From Cycas panzhihuaensis (Eukaryota > Cycadophyta): a stretch of 64,000 nucleotides of DNA. The notes below the pieces were generated by a model that saw nothing but the letters and a program-made list of their open reading frames with translations, searched no databases and was not told the DNA's origin. The stretch spans positions 83,025,741-83,089,740 of the forward strand of contig CM041465.1 in NCBI GenBank assembly GCA_023213395.1, in the 5' to 3' direction. Shown here piece by piece: positions 1 to 12,107 of the stretch; position 1 is the first letter of the stretch; the number at the start of each line of letters is the position of its first letter. The position numbers and the translations under genes are program-made.

Positions 1-217
1 AACTTTTAGCTACAAGTCTAAAAGTTATCTTCCCTCCCTCCCTCCTACCAAAAAAAAAAAGGAAATACAAGTAAAAAACTACCCATAGATTTATACCTCC
101 AAAAGCGATTTAGGTGTAAAAGGTGTCCATAACTTAAAATTTACCCTTGCTTTTCATATATTTTATTTTAATGAGCATGTCATACTGATCATTTTCCACT
201 AAGTTATATTTAACCTC
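1..217. other. unassigned flank left of copia-1
   Basis: AT-rich sequence with CT-rich and poly-A tracts near the left edge. No coding frame or repeat partner was recognised. It is the DNA into which copia-1 inserted, and it should continue directly at 7415. Confidence 0.4.
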
Positions 218-222
218 AAATT

Positions 223-700
223 TGATAAAAGAATTAATGATTGATTCCATTAATTCATCAAGGATTCATTGTATTGTATTATATTTATGTAATGTTTGTA
301 TATTTTTTACATTAAGGGCTTCATTGTCATAAATGTGTTAAGTCATAACTTAATATTTTAAACCTAGTATATGGGGATATTTTTTTCTCTCCATGTTAAA
401 ATATTATAAAGTCAATTTAATCATGCAAGGTGCTAATTGTCACCTTACATGATCTTACATTCAATATTCCCATGTTTATTGTAAGTGCATATTTTGTTGC
501 TTATACAAGGCTTTTAGTATGTAATGTTTTATACAATGTATTATTCATAAGAGATTAATACAAATTATATTTATTTTGGAGCCTATGAAAACTTCATCGC
601 TTCTTTCTATTGAGTTGAATGTTTTATTATATTAAGTGCATTTGTAGGTGTGAGTGAGTTTTGAACTTGGGTTGAAAACAGGTAGATCATTCACCTCTTA
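223..700 (+). repeat. copia-1 5' LTR
   Basis: Aligns over its length with 6936-7409. It starts TGATAAAAG and ends just before the primer site. It contains a short stem-loop (CATGCAAGGT, about 10-nt loop, ACCTTACATG) near 425-455 that recurs in the related LTRs. Confidence 0.9.
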
Positions 701-702
701 AT

Positions 703-719
703 TGGTATCAAAGTTGATC
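703..719 (+). other. copia-1 primer-binding site (tRNA-iMet type)
   Basis: TGGTATCAAAG lies directly after the LTR. It matches the plant copia consensus TGGTATCAGAGC, complementary to the initiator tRNA-Met 3' end, with one G-to-A change in the first 11 bases. Confidence 0.85.
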
Positions 720-2589
720 TTTAAGTTGCTTTCAAAGAATTTTTTAGCCTACCTTACGAGCTAAGTCTCTAGTCTACCTCCTTAGCATACTTCATTACAA
801 TAACTGCCATCAAGTACTTGGTAGATTTTTCATTGTAGTATTAATCTCTATTTAAAAAATGAATTGTTATACCTTAAAATATACAACTCTATAATGGTAC
901 TCTATACTTATCATAAGTACTTAGTACTTGTCCTCTTTAATCACTTATTTTCTTCTACATACTAGATTTATTTATGGACTCTTATCTTTTCAACAACTCA
1001 ACTCCTTTGGATGTATTTGGTGTTGAACTATTGGTTACCAAATATAATGTATTCATTACTTTTCTCTGCGTGAGAGGCAAATCCTCTCAACCTTCATTTA
1101 GGTGTCTACTTTGAGTATCATTACGACTATGTGAGCTATATCACAACTGTCATACCTCCATTAACCAGTTATATCTTTATTTTTTGTTGTTGGCCTTTTC
1201 TTGGCTTCATTGTGATCTGTGTGAGCTTGTGTAAGTAGAGTAAATCCTTCTCCATGGCTCTAGTGGATCTCCCTCTCCATGATGACTTTCATGACTATAT
1301 CAATGGCTCCTCTACATTTGAATCCCCATAGTTTTTTAGCTATCGTTTACTATTCATAAATGAACTCGCATAGCCAACTTTTAGCGTGATGGCAAATGAC
1401 TCTACTCCTTATTCTTGCTCCTCTATGGTGATTTGTTTGGTCTGTCTCTATGTGACGTCCCTTATGGTTACTGCATATAATAATGTTTTTTTGTTTGGTT
1501 GTCATCTATGTGTAATCGCCCCTCTATGCATTGTCGATTCTCTGCATGGGCTATGAAGATGCCTCTCTTATGGCTTGAGATTGATGATATGACCTATAAG
1601 TTAGGTGTATAAGATTTATTTTGACCTAAAGGCATTTTTTATTGGGAATTTGATTGATCTACTATTAATAGAGGATTTAATCAATGTTACTAGCTTTATA
1701 TCATTCATGTACATTGTGGGCCTAATGGAATTGCATCATATGACCACTCTAAATAATCCTGGCTACATCCTTCCCTCACTAGAGAAATTAGATTAAAATT
1801 TCATAGCTTCCATAAAGAGATCTAGTCCCCTATATCTAACTTGTGTTGTCATTTTTTAAAAATCCTATCATTTTATTTATTTATTTACTATGAAGTTAAA
1901 TTTTTTAGGTTATTAAAATTAGCATATTCATAGAATAGTCCTTTCTTGATAAAGGTCTCTAACCTAAAATTGTTATTTTATCATTTTTTGAGCTTTTTAG
2001 GTCTATTTTAAATTTGTTTTAGGTAATTTTAAAGTTTTTTAAGTTTTTTTTTTTACTGCTAAAAAAATAAAATTTTAATTTTTAATCATAAAAAAATCTT
2101 AAAAATTAATTAAAACATAAAGAAAGATAATACCTAATTGAAGCTCCCATATACCAGCCTTGTAAGGGCAATAATTAGCACCCATGAGGTTACCACTCCA
2201 TACATGCTAGTGGTCTTTCTCAAATTCCATGCATATTAAAGAATCTCATTAGTTGTCAAGTGTATTGAGTAGCAAGTTAAGGTGTTATACCCTAAAACCT
2301 TAAAGTTTGGAGACTAAGCTAGACCCAGAGGGAGTAAGCGCCTTGGTTTTGTGTCCTTAGATGGTGATCTATCATTTAGGCCATAAATTCATTGCAAGTG
2401 GGTTAATGGTATTAGGGAGGATGATTGAGCCTTCTATAGAACCCACATATCTTTGGGGTATATTAGGTCCTTGAGCTTCTACTTATAAGCATGTATGCAA
2501 TCAGATAGAACCATCTCAACTTCTAAGGGCTATTAGGATTGGAGACACTAAAACATAGATCCTAGATTAACATACATGTTTAGGTAGAT
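720..2589 (+). other. copia-1 untranslated leader
   Basis: About 1.9 kb between primer site and gag, AT-rich, with no recognisable coding region. The last part (2150-2530) is described separately because it resembles the copia-3 leader. Fragments near 1180-1210 resemble the copia-2 leader. Confidence 0.6.
2150..2530 (+). other. leader block shared with copia-3
   Basis: Colinear by eye with 49525-49950 in the leader of copia-3. Matching sub-blocks include aggttaccac, ttaaggtgt, tttggaga, gctagacc and gccttggttt, in the same order and similar spacing. The two elements are otherwise different families with unrelated LTRs. I could not see a conserved reading frame across both copies, so a structured or packaging RNA role is possible but only inferred. 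Confidence 0.6.
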
Positions 2590-3640
2590 ATGACACATGT
2601 ATCAGACATCATGGCACTTCAAATGGTTATAGTAAATATTATTAATCTTTTTAGTAGTGATAAATTCTTAACTTGGAATAAACAAGACAAGAACATGTTG
2701 ATAATAAACAAACTTTGGCCTTATGTTTCTAGAAAAATTCATATTCTTGTTCCCACTCAAAACCCTAATGATCCTCATAATATCATTTCTCCTAATCCTA
2801 TTATTGTAGCTACTTTTAATGAGGTTGATGAAGTTGCCCTTTCTTGTTTACACCTATCTTGTGAAGATAATGCTAACTAGAACATTGAACTTACCCCTAC
2901 CTCTGTAGATGCTTGGAATATTATATATGCACTCTATGAGAGGAAGGACAATGCCAAGGCAGTGATGCTTAAAGCTTAGATTTACTCCATTTCATTTGTA
3001 GGATCTATAATAGCTCATTTTACCTAGATCAAGGTGATTAAAAATCAATTGATAATGATGAGTCAATAACTAGATAACAATGACCTTGTGTCTTACATAG
3101 TTAATGTTTTTCCACTTAGACATAATTCTCTCATATCTAATCTATCATATATTGATCAACTTGCCACTATTGACTTTAACATATTTGAGGGTCTACTACT
3201 CCAAGAAGAATATATTCAAAACTATTCAAGAAATCTAGGTGCTTCCTCTTCCATTCTGGCATTTATAGCCTGTTATAGAGGAAGACAATAATGTCCATAA
3301 TTGACTAATCATTTTAGTTCAATGAACTTGAACCAATAACTAAATTAGTAGCCATATTAGTCATATTAGTCTCGATCATCACGCAATCCTTACGTTGTTT
3401 GTCATTATTATGATAAACCTAAATATATAACACGTGATTGCAAGAAAAAGAGAGCTAATATCCAATGATAATAGTCTCAGAACTGCCCTACCATATGGGG
3501 TAATCAAAATTATAGACGTGAAAATTATCAGGGACCATAAAGATAAAACTGACCTAATTATCAAAGACTAAGGAGATAAAATCAAAATGCTCCTCAAGGT
3601 AACTAATAGAATAGGAATTACAACCAAAGAAAAAATCAAG
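2590..3640 (+). pseudogene. gag: copia-1 gag remnant
   Basis: Capsid-like copia Gag in broken frames. After the opening frame ending near 2880 come segments like DAWNIIYALYERKDNAK and the late gag motif LLLQEE (near 3200), matching copia-4 gag (ILSSLYERRDEAR, LLLQEEQIY). A zinc-knuckle remnant with CHYYDKPKYI...DCKKK spacing lies near 3397-3440, where the CCHC motif would sit. Stops interrupt it repeatedly, several at positions where the relatives have Gln or Trp. Family assignment is secure; the start is uncertain. Confidence 0.8.
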
Positions 3641-3659
3641 GAGTCCATATGGCTAACTC

Positions 3660-4370
3660 TCAAAACCTCATTTTTGTTGCTTCAACAACTCAACATTCTA
3701 ATATATTTTGGTTGATTGATTTAGGCGCCTCATGACATATGACTAGTTCAAAAGAACTTCTCACTAATACAAGATCAATTTATGATCAATATGTTACTTT
3801 TAGACATGATTCTATCTTAGAGGTCACTAAGATTGGCAACATTCCCATCTTATTGAAGAATTCAAATACTCTACATCATCTCAATAATGTTTTATGTGTA
3901 CCTAGTATGACACACAACCTATTATCAGTTAGCTAAATAAATAAGAAAAACTTTGATATTTTATTTAGCTATCATGGAAAATGCCTGATTATAGATCTAA
4001 ATGGTAACCTAATTGCCTTAAGATATAAAGATTAGGGACTATACAAGCTTGATGTTATCATTAGGCCATTGATCCACTCATATAAATTTGGCTCTTATAG
4101 CAATTCAACTTCCACTTCTAATCCTTCTACTTCAACATTAGATTTAGATGATCAATTTACTTCAAAGGTATTTGTTTCTTCTAGACTCCCAAAAGACCAG
4201 TTATAACATCAATGCCTAGGTCACTTGAATATCAATAGTCTTCATTTGATTTATAAATTAAATGTGGTGCATGGTATATTGAATATAAAGCAGACTAAAT
4301 ATATTTGTAAGGCGTGTGTTATGGAAAATTATCATCAAGCTCTATTGAGGTCAAATGGAAGAGCCCAACA
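3660..4370 (+). pseudogene. pol: copia-1 protease and GAG-pre-integrase remnant
   Basis: The protease active-site region reads LIDLGAS*HMTSS at about 3715, where the family has D-S/T-G followed by ASxHMT. The Asp is kept, the Ser is Leu, and the Gln codon is a stop. Downstream come typical copia protease segments (TFRHD, LCVPSMTHNLLSVS). The pre-integrase zinc region, with C..C..H spacing (CKACVMENYHQ), follows near 4300. Confidence 0.8.
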
Positions 4371-5085
4371 TGCCAATGAACATTTAAGCCTAGTACACTC
4401 AGATATCTATGGGCCCATGTCACAAGCATCCTTTGGAGGCTATCATTATTTCATTGCATTTATTGATGCCTACTCTAGAAAAGTATGGGTATATTTTTTG
4501 AAGTAGAAATTAGAAGCCTTTGATAAATTCAAAGAATTTAAGCATGGTGCTAAACTTCAATCTTAAAACCCTTTGTTGTGATAATGGAGGGTAATATACA
4601 TCGAATAAGTTCACCAAATTATATAAGGATAATGTCATTAAATAATAGTTTTTTACCCTATACATACCTCAGCAAAATGGAGTTACTTAGAGAATGAATT
4701 GGACCTTGGTTAGTGAAGGCAAAACCATACTTGTTGACAAGAATTTAAGACTTCAATTCTAGGTTGAAGCCCTTCATACAATAATATACCTCACTAATAG
4801 AAGTCTAACCAAGGTAGTATTGAACATTATTCTTGAGGAGGCTTTATCAGATCAAAAGCCCATTGTCTCATATTTACATACTTTTGGTTATACAATGTAC
4901 ATACTCATACCAAAGGAACAAAAGAAAAAGCCAGATGACAAGAATAAGAAATGTATCTTTATTGGTTATAAACTTAGTTATAAAGCATACAAATTGTATA
5001 ATCCTACCACCAAGCAAATGTATACATCTCTAGATGTCATTTTTTCAGAAGAGAATCAAGATTTAGATATCATATAGATTTCATT
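4370..5085 (+). pseudogene. pol: copia-1 integrase remnant
   Basis: Integrase catalytic core with the first Asp in LVHSDIYGPM and the following FIDAYSRKVWVYF segment (about 4390-4500). The second Asp and the Glu region are broken by stops and shifts (4560-4760). The C-terminal part returns as HTFGYTMYILIPKEQ...DDKNKKCIFIGY (4870-4975), typical of copia integrase ends. Confidence 0.8.
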
Positions 5086-5389
5086 CTTTGATGATCAGTC
5101 TAATAAAGCACCTGTTACTCCTCCTTCTCCACAAAATATTCTTGCAAAACAAATGCCTCCTGTATCAACATACACTCATGGTACATCATCTACACCACTT
5201 GCCTCTACATCTATATCTATTATAATCATTCCTTTAAAATACATACAAGATGAGGCTACTTTAAAGCGATTATCTAAATAGTACACGTAGATAATCTCTT
5301 TTTCTCATTCACAAATACAATAAACAAAGAGGTAATCAAAATACAAGTCATCTACCAACTTTTCCTTAATGGCAAAAATATTTTTAGCT

Positions 5390-6360
5390 CTTGAACCAAA
5401 CACTTTTGAGGAAGCTATTATAGATTAAAAGTGGCAAGCAACTATGACTAAAGAGATGGATTTTATCTTACAAAGTGATACGTGGGAGCTAGTTGAGTTA
5501 CCTGATGGTAAGAAATCTATGTATTGTAAATGAATTTATAAAATAAAATTTCATGCAAATGGCTCCATTCTAACATAAAATACGTTTGGTTGCCAAAGGT
5601 TTCAAATAGGTTGAAGGTGTTGACTATGATGACACATTTGTATCAATTGCCAACATGACTACTGTTAGGATTATTTGAGCACTTGCAACTCAATTCAACT
5701 AGCCTATTTATCAAATGGATATAAACAATACCTTTTTAAATGGTGACTTGCAAGAGGAAATATATATAAATCAACCTCCTAGATTTGTTGTTCGAGGAAA
5801 AAAACACCTAGTCTATAAACTGAAAAAGGCATTATATGGTCTTAAGTAATCACCTCACACTTAGTATACGAAGATTAATGAATATTTTCAAAAGTGTGGA
5901 CTTATTCACTCATCTTCAAATCCAAATCTATACATCAAAATTTATAATGGTTTGATCACTCTAGTTGTACTTTACATTAATGATTTATTGATAACTGGTA
6001 ATGTCACATAGTGGATTATATATCTCCAAGGAAAACTGAATAATAGCTTTAAGATGACTAACCTCAAGTTACTTCACTATTGTCTTGGCATGGAAGTTTG
6101 GCAAAAGTTAAGCCATATCTTCCTTTCACAGTCAAAATATGCAAAAGAGATTCTTCAAAAATTTAGGATGAATGAATGCAAACCATCACCAAGTGCTATG
6201 GAGAGAGGTCTACAATTAGGCATTGATGAGCATGGAAAACCTGTGGATCATATGTTATATAGGCAACTTGTAGAGAAACTAATTTACCTCACTCATACTT
6301 AACTTGATATTACCTATGCTATTAGGATTTATTCTAGGTTCATGACACAACCTAAGTATT
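5390..6360 (+). pseudogene. pol: copia-1 reverse transcriptase remnant
   Basis: The copia RT motif series is readable across frames: FEEAI...W..TM near 5410, [18 protein letters not shown] near 5705, then YGLK*SP where the family has YGLKQSPR. The catalytic YVDD box is degraded to LYINDLL near 5970. LLHYCLGMEVWQ and YAKEILQKF follow at 6065-6165. Several stops fall at former Gln or Trp codons. Confidence 0.85.
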
Positions 6361-6930
6361 TAGATTGAAAAGTAGTAATGAGGATCTTGAGATATCTTTG
6401 AGGTACTCTCCAATATGGACTTGATTACTGTCATATGGATAATCCTTTACTAATAGGTTACAAAAATGTAAGTTAGGTTGGATGCAAAAATAGTCATAGA
6501 TCAACCCTAGGCTACTATTTTAACCTAAGTTCTACTTCAGTTTCATGGTGTCGCAAAAAATAGCCTAATGTCACTTTATATTTAACTAAAATTGAATATA
6601 AAGTTATCATTAGTGTAGTTATTGAGGATATCTAACTTAGGAGGATTCTTGAAGAGCTTGAAATCAATCACACATAAGTTACATTACTATTTTATAATAA
6701 TCAAAGTGTTCTTAAAGTGACCAAGAATCCTATGTTCCATACTAGAATAAAGCACATCGAGGTTCAACATCTCTTCATTAGAGAGCATATACAAAATGGT
6801 GAGATGGATTTGATCTACAAGTCTATCGATGATCAGATAGTAGATATCTTTACAAAGGTACTCTCTCACAATAAAATTGAAAGGTTTCAACTTGGCCTTA
6901 GTGTCAAAATTAATGAATTCATCATTAAAG
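6361..6930 (+). pseudogene. pol: copia-1 RNase H remnant
   Basis: RNase H domain at the end of pol: a SWCRKK*P segment near 6540, then TKNPMFHTRIKHIEV near 6720 and IREHIQNGEMDLIY. The frame 6717-6938 ends in a C-terminal tail (KINEFIIKGS) closely matching copia-2. Stops precede it, so it is not functional. Confidence 0.8.
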
Positions 6931-6935
6931 GAAGC
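6927..6935 (+). other. copia-1 polypurine tract
   Basis: AAAGGAAGC immediately before the 3' LTR start, the position of the plus-strand primer. It overlaps the last RNase H codons, as in copia-2. Confidence 0.7.
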
Positions 6936-7409
6936 TAATATAAGAATTAATGATTAATTTCATTAATTCATTAAGGATTCATTGTATTATATTTATGTGA
7001 TATTTGTATATAGTTTACATTAAGGGTTTCATTGTCATAAATGGGTTAAGTCACAACTTAATATTATGAACCTAAATATGTGGGGGTATTTTTTTCTCTT
7101 AATGTTAAAATATTATAAAATTAATTTAATCATGCAAGGTGCTAATTTTCACCTTACATGATATTACATTCAATATTCTTATGTTTGTTGTAACTACCTC
7201 TTTTGTTGCTTATGTGATGCTTTTACTATGTAATGTTTTATGTAATATATTATTGACAAGAGATTATGACAAGTTATATTCATTTTGGAGCCTATGAGAA
7301 ATTCATCACTTCTTTCTATTGAGTTGAATGCTTTATTATACTAAGTGTATTTGCAAGTGTGAACGAGTTTTAAACTTGGGTTGAAACCAAGTAAATCCCT
7401 CACCTTTCA
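6936..7409 (+). repeat. copia-1 3' LTR
   Basis: Partner of 223-700; the start has drifted from TG to TA and the end is TTCA. It is followed by the second copy of the target duplication. The stem-loop near 7131-7165 is kept. Confidence 0.9.
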
Positions 7410-7414
7410 AAATT

Positions 7415-7737
7415 TTAGAAAAACTGATATACATGTATCATGTGGATTCCATTGCCTAATTTTCACTATTAAAACTCACATCATTTTGAAGAGCTTTTTG
7501 CACTCATCTTAGTACACTAGGTGAAAATATTGTAAATTTTTTGGGGTCAATAGGCTATATACACCCCTCCTCTCTACACCTCTTAGTTCTTTACTCCCAT
7601 TTTCTCTATTTACTTCCTAACTCATTACTCTTATTCTATCTTTATAATCCCTTTCTATTAGTAACCCCTTCTTCTCCCCTAACTCCCCCTTCTTGGAATT
7701 CCTTTCCTTCTTTTTCTTCTCAATAACTACTCATATG
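7415..7737. other. unassigned stretch between copia-1 and gypsy-1
   Basis: Pyrimidine-rich, with no recognised domain. It may belong to the 5' end of gypsy-1, but I could not match it to the 3' LTR of that element at 12117. Confidence 0.3.
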
Positions 7738-8460
7738 ATGGATCCAATTAAAGTAGACTACATCTCTACACTATAGACTCTGTCAATTATAGTGAATGAT
7801 GTCCTTAAGAATATAAGGGATGGAATTATAAAGCTAACTATGGCAGTGTTCAACTTAGCATCCAACATGGCATTCACATCCAACCCAATAGGCACTTCAA
7901 ATTTGATAGGCATCCCGCCTCAAAATCTTACCCAACTGAGATAATAACCCTTTCATCACAAAATCAACATACCAACTTTTAACCTCGATCTCAATAAGGA
8001 CATTATAAGGAGTTAGATTAGTAAGTTAGAATTCTCCTTTACTTTGAATCCCATGTGGGTCGATGACCAATTAATCTTTGCCTCCATCTATTTAGAGGGA
8101 ATGGTACATAATTGTTTCCAATGGTGGTAGTGAGAATATTCAGGTAATTAAATATGGGCTCAATTTTATAAAAGTTTCTTTGAACAATATGAAAAAACAT
8201 GGAACTAGTCATTTTTTAGTCAGCTCACTCAAGTGAAGTAAATAACATTTATGGATGTATACATAAAAGAATTTTAGACATTATAAAATCATATTAGCCA
8301 GTTGTTAGATTATGAAATTGTTATCAATGTGTATGTGTCAAGACTCAAAAAGCACATTCAAATACACCTTAAAATGTCTCCACCACCAAATTTAAGATAA
8401 GCCATAACTATAGCTAATGTAATTAACGCTGAGTTTATAGTGGTATAACTTACTTTCTAT
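7738..8460 (+). pseudogene. gag: gypsy-1 gag remnant
   Basis: Starts near ATGATGGATCC. The retrotransposon Gag capsid pattern is visible around 8025-8230 (NPMWVDDQLIFASIYLEG, then AQFYKSFFEQYEKTWN), and again at 8330-8400 in the helical segment ending HLKMSPPPNLR. Stops break it throughout. Confidence 0.7.
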
Positions 8461-8589
8461 TATGATTCTATAGGGGACTAGCATCCCTAATATGCAAACT
8501 TTTAATGCCAACAACCACATTTAGATGAGTCATAATGATTTTTAATAAAGTTGCAACTAGTAAAGACTTAACTAAGTCTAGTTCATATA

Positions 8590-8960
8590 CCACTTATAGA
8601 AGCACATAGATACAAGAAAACTGGCATATGTATTAAATTCTTAGAGAAGTGGATACCTTACCATGACAAAGTTTTCAAAGCTAAGCATATGGTATTCACC
8701 ATCAACCTTGGCCTATCTCCTAATGAAGATTCTAACTTTGACTAAGATCTTGAGGAGGAACAATCCCTAGATCCTTCTTTAAATCTCGAGTTAGAAATAT
8801 CTCTGTTAGTTATCTCCTTTATCTCTTGTCCTAAACCATTATACATCAAGAGAACCCTTCATAAAACCCTCATCGTTATTCTGATCAAGAGTGCCATGTC
8901 ACTTAACTTCATCAATATATCCTTGGGTAGGCAACCTAACTTTTATATAGTACCTAAAAT
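8590..8960 (+). pseudogene. pol: gypsy-1 zinc-knuckle and protease remnant
   Basis: YKKTGICIKFLEKWIPYH near 8610 sits where chromoviruses have a GLCxxCxEKWxxGHxC knuckle; only one Cys remains. The protease active site (family pattern VLIDSGSTHNFI) is degraded to VILIKSAMSLNFINISL near 8875, with the catalytic Asp lost. Confidence 0.6.
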
Positions 8961-9489
8961 TTGATTCACTCGCTCCCTATCAAGATATCACACTCTTTAT
9001 TGTATAGGTATAATAAAAAGTTTACATATTTACATTAGCATTTACTATTTGGCCTCAAATTTCTATGCCCTATCCATTAAAGGATTAGGCACTATCATTG
9101 GGGTTCAATGGCTCTAAACTCTTAGAACTTATAGTTCTAATAATTTTCCTAGTAATTCATTCATACTATTCAAAGATAATATAGGGTTGGCATACAAACT
9201 TTATGGCATTCACCTCCCCCAAACAAACTTATCTCCCCAAATCAAATGCATAAAAAATTAAATGGTAATGCTAGATATATAGTGCATATTAATAATATCC
9301 AAGCTTACATTGACATTTACTTAGACACACAACACATCCTCACCAAGTACTAATCTAATTTTTGCCCTCTTTCTTGCTTAACCGCCTCTAAATAGTAGTT
9401 ATTACCATACCATCAAACTAAAAACATGTTATGATCCAATTAATATTACGTTGTATTAGAATTCTTACTCTTAAAAAAATGAAGTAAAA

Positions 9490-10640
9490 ATAATTACTAA
9501 TAAGCCAATGGGAATGGCCATTATACAACCAAGTAAGAGGCCCTACACTACTACTATTATTCTCATTCACAAAAGGGATGGTTCTTTTTGTGTTTATATC
9601 AATTATTATGAAGTTAATAAGATCACAATAAAAAATGAGTTCCTAACCCTACGAATTAATGATATACTATATAAAATATGTAGTATTGCCATATTCTCTA
9701 AATTGGACCTTTAATTAAGCTACTACAAAACTCCTATTACCCTTGAAGATCAACATAAGATGACCTTCTGGATGTACATGGCCATTTTGAATTTCAACTC
9801 ATGCAATTTGCCCTTTATAATACTCTAACCATATTTCAAGCTTTAATGAATAAAATTTTGGTCCCATACCTTTAGAAGTTTGTCATTGTTTTGTTTAATG
9901 ACATTCTCATTTATAATATTGACATGTCTCTTCACCTTCAACATTTAGAAACTATTCTTTAAATTCTTTGCCAACATCAATTCTATGCTAAGCTATCTAA
10001 GTACAAGTTTGGTAAATCTAAAATATAATATCCAGGCCACATTACTTCTTTAGAGGACATCTAAGCTAATCTTGATAAAATTTCAGTCATCACTAATTAG
10101 CCAATGCCTAAGAATCTCACCGAATTGCACACATTTTTAGGACTCATTAGATTCTATCAATGGTTCATTAGAAGCTATATTGGCCTTGGGGCCACATTAA
10201 TCAATCTACTTTGAAAGGACTTATTTTAGTGGTCTCCCACCATAAATTATGCCTTTAATTACCTTAAAGAGATCATGTCATCTACTCCAATCCTTGTCAC
10301 TCCAAATTTATCCCAACCTTTCTAGTTGGAATATGATGCTTCTAGATTTGTCTTTAGTGTTATACTTATATGGAGCTTTCACCCAATTATATTCAAGACC
10401 TAGAAGCTCACAAATCATGAATGTTGGTTGTCCACTTACCAAAAGGAAATGAAGACTATCCTACACATGATGGATAAATGACACTAATATATGTTAGGTT
10501 CAAAATTCACTATTCTAACAAACTACTATAGCCTTTACCACCTTCTTAACCAACTAGTTTTATTTAAGGAGTAGGCCAAGTGGATTGATTAACTCCATGT
10601 ATTTAATTTGACTATCATATATAAGAAAAAGGAAAGACAA
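9490..10640 (+). pseudogene. pol: gypsy-1 RT and RNase H remnant
   Basis: Frame 9508-9714 is the palm start of a chromovirus RT: MAIIQPSKRPYTT, then INYYEVNKITIKNEF and IFSKLDL. The catalytic YxDD box is FNDILIYN near 9895. Later segments are the RT thumb (FLGLIRFYQWF near 10137) and RNase H (LEYDASRF near 10327, TYQKEMKTILHM near 10436). Stops are frequent. Confidence 0.85.
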
Positions 10641-10819
10641 TATGGCTGTATATGCTCTCTCTTACCTTTTTGCCACTCCACCTAAACTCATCATATATAC
10701 AATCTCCAAGCCACAACCAACATGATTATAAGAACTGGCCATTGATAACCAAGCCTATCCTAATTTTGCACAATGGACCAACAAAATCCATAGTCAAAAG
10801 GATTGGTCCATGTATAAAA

Positions 10820-11960
10820 ACTACCTTTTACACAAGAATCATATCTTTATCCATCTTGCATCTAAGTATCACTCCAACCCCTTTGGAGGTTATTTAGGGT
10901 TTGATAAAACCTACCATCATATTCAATCTAATTTTTACTAATCACACATAAAATCTGCCATCCTTACATTTATCTTTGAGTGTGATACATGTTAATGCAA
11001 CATGATAGGTATTAAGGATTGGCTAGGCTTCCTTCAATCCCTTCATATTCCTCAAGGTAAATGGTAAGATATAGTGGTGGACTACATAATAGGCCTACCA
11101 ATATATGTTGGGTATGAGTCTATTTTGGTAGTTATTGATAGAATAACTAATTATATCTATTTCTTGCCCATTCATTGATCTTATAAAGAAACCTACATCC
11201 CCAACTTATACATGTAGTCTGCATTCTATCTCCATGGGTTTCCATCAATAATAGTTTGAGATAAACACCCCAAATTTACTAGTTTATTCTAGCAATAACT
11301 CCTCCATTTTATGGGACTTAATTCAACATGAGTTTAGTCTATTATCTATAAAACGATGGTTAATCCAAAGTCCTTAATAAAACTCTAGAAGCATACCTAC
11401 CCTATTTTACTTCTAAGCACTAGGCTAAATGGACTTCTTAGTTAACACTTGCAAAGTACTAGTATAATTCATCCCATCACTTAGTTATAGGTATGTTTCC
11501 ATTCATGGGTCTCTATGGCTATCCCCCACCATTCCATCACACTTTAGAAACTAATCTTAGAATGGTTATAGTCTAACAAAAGCTCCAAAACATGGACCAA
11601 GTCCTAAACAACCTTAAGTAGAATCTAACTACCACCTAGAATCATATAAAATAATTTGTTGACTACCATCATTTTGATCACTCCTCCTCCATTGGTGACA
11701 ACTTTGCCTATAACTATATAAATAACAATAACTGAAGAAGCAATCATAAGCTTAGTCCCTTATATTATGGCCTATATAAGATACTCTAGTGTATTGGCAA
11801 AGTGGAATATTATCTAGAACTCCATCATAATACCAAGATCTATAATGTTTTCCATTATTCATGTTTTAAAAAGCATCTTGGTAAAGACAATGTCCCATAA
11901 ACTATTTTCTTAGTCCTTGATAAAGAGTAGCTCCTTACAATTCCACCAAATTGTATCTTG
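10820..11960 (+). pseudogene. pol: gypsy-1 integrase remnant
   Basis: The zinc-binding region is eroded (SILHLSITPTPLEVI at 10850-10895). The core is recognisable at 11070-11170: DIVVDYIIGLP holds the first Asp, followed by SILVVIDRITNYIYFLPI. The second Asp segment (DKHPKFTS near 11262) and the region before the Glu are stop-ridden. Confidence 0.8.
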
Positions 11961-11964
11961 GACA

Positions 11965-12105
11965 ATCGACAATACCACCTTGAAAATAAAACTCTCTTTG
12001 AGCATCTAGTGTAGTGAGTTGACTATGAACCTAAGGAAGCAATATGTGTATCTGATCAATTTATTAACAAATGCCCATATCTTCTTAGCTTCAAGGATTC
12101 AACGT
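11965..12105 (+). pseudogene. pol: gypsy-1 chromodomain-like C terminus
   Basis: After an integrase tail (DNRQYHLENKTL) the frame reads EHLV**VDYEPKEAICVSDQF, matching the chromodomain pattern hLVkWkgyxxxeatWexxxxF. Two Trp or Gln positions are now stops. This domain is the marker of chromoviruses. Confidence 0.65.
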
Positions 12106-12107
12106 CT

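Larger units (their letters stand above)
223..7409 (+). mobile_element. copia-1, Ty1/copia LTR retrotransposon (decayed)
   Basis: Complete in structure: 5' LTR, primer site, long leader, gag, protease, integrase, reverse transcriptase, RNase H, polypurine tract and 3' LTR, in the order typical of Ty1/copia. The 5-bp target duplication aaatt is seen at 218-222 and 7410-7414. Coding frames carry many stops and shifts, so it cannot be autonomous. Its LTR and pol resemble those of copia-2 (15327-45137, opposite strand), so the two are one family. Confidence 0.93.

Noticed and set aside
7415-7737. 5' LTR of gypsy-1
   Set aside because: No visible similarity to the candidate 3' LTR at 12117-12530 and no primer site before gag.
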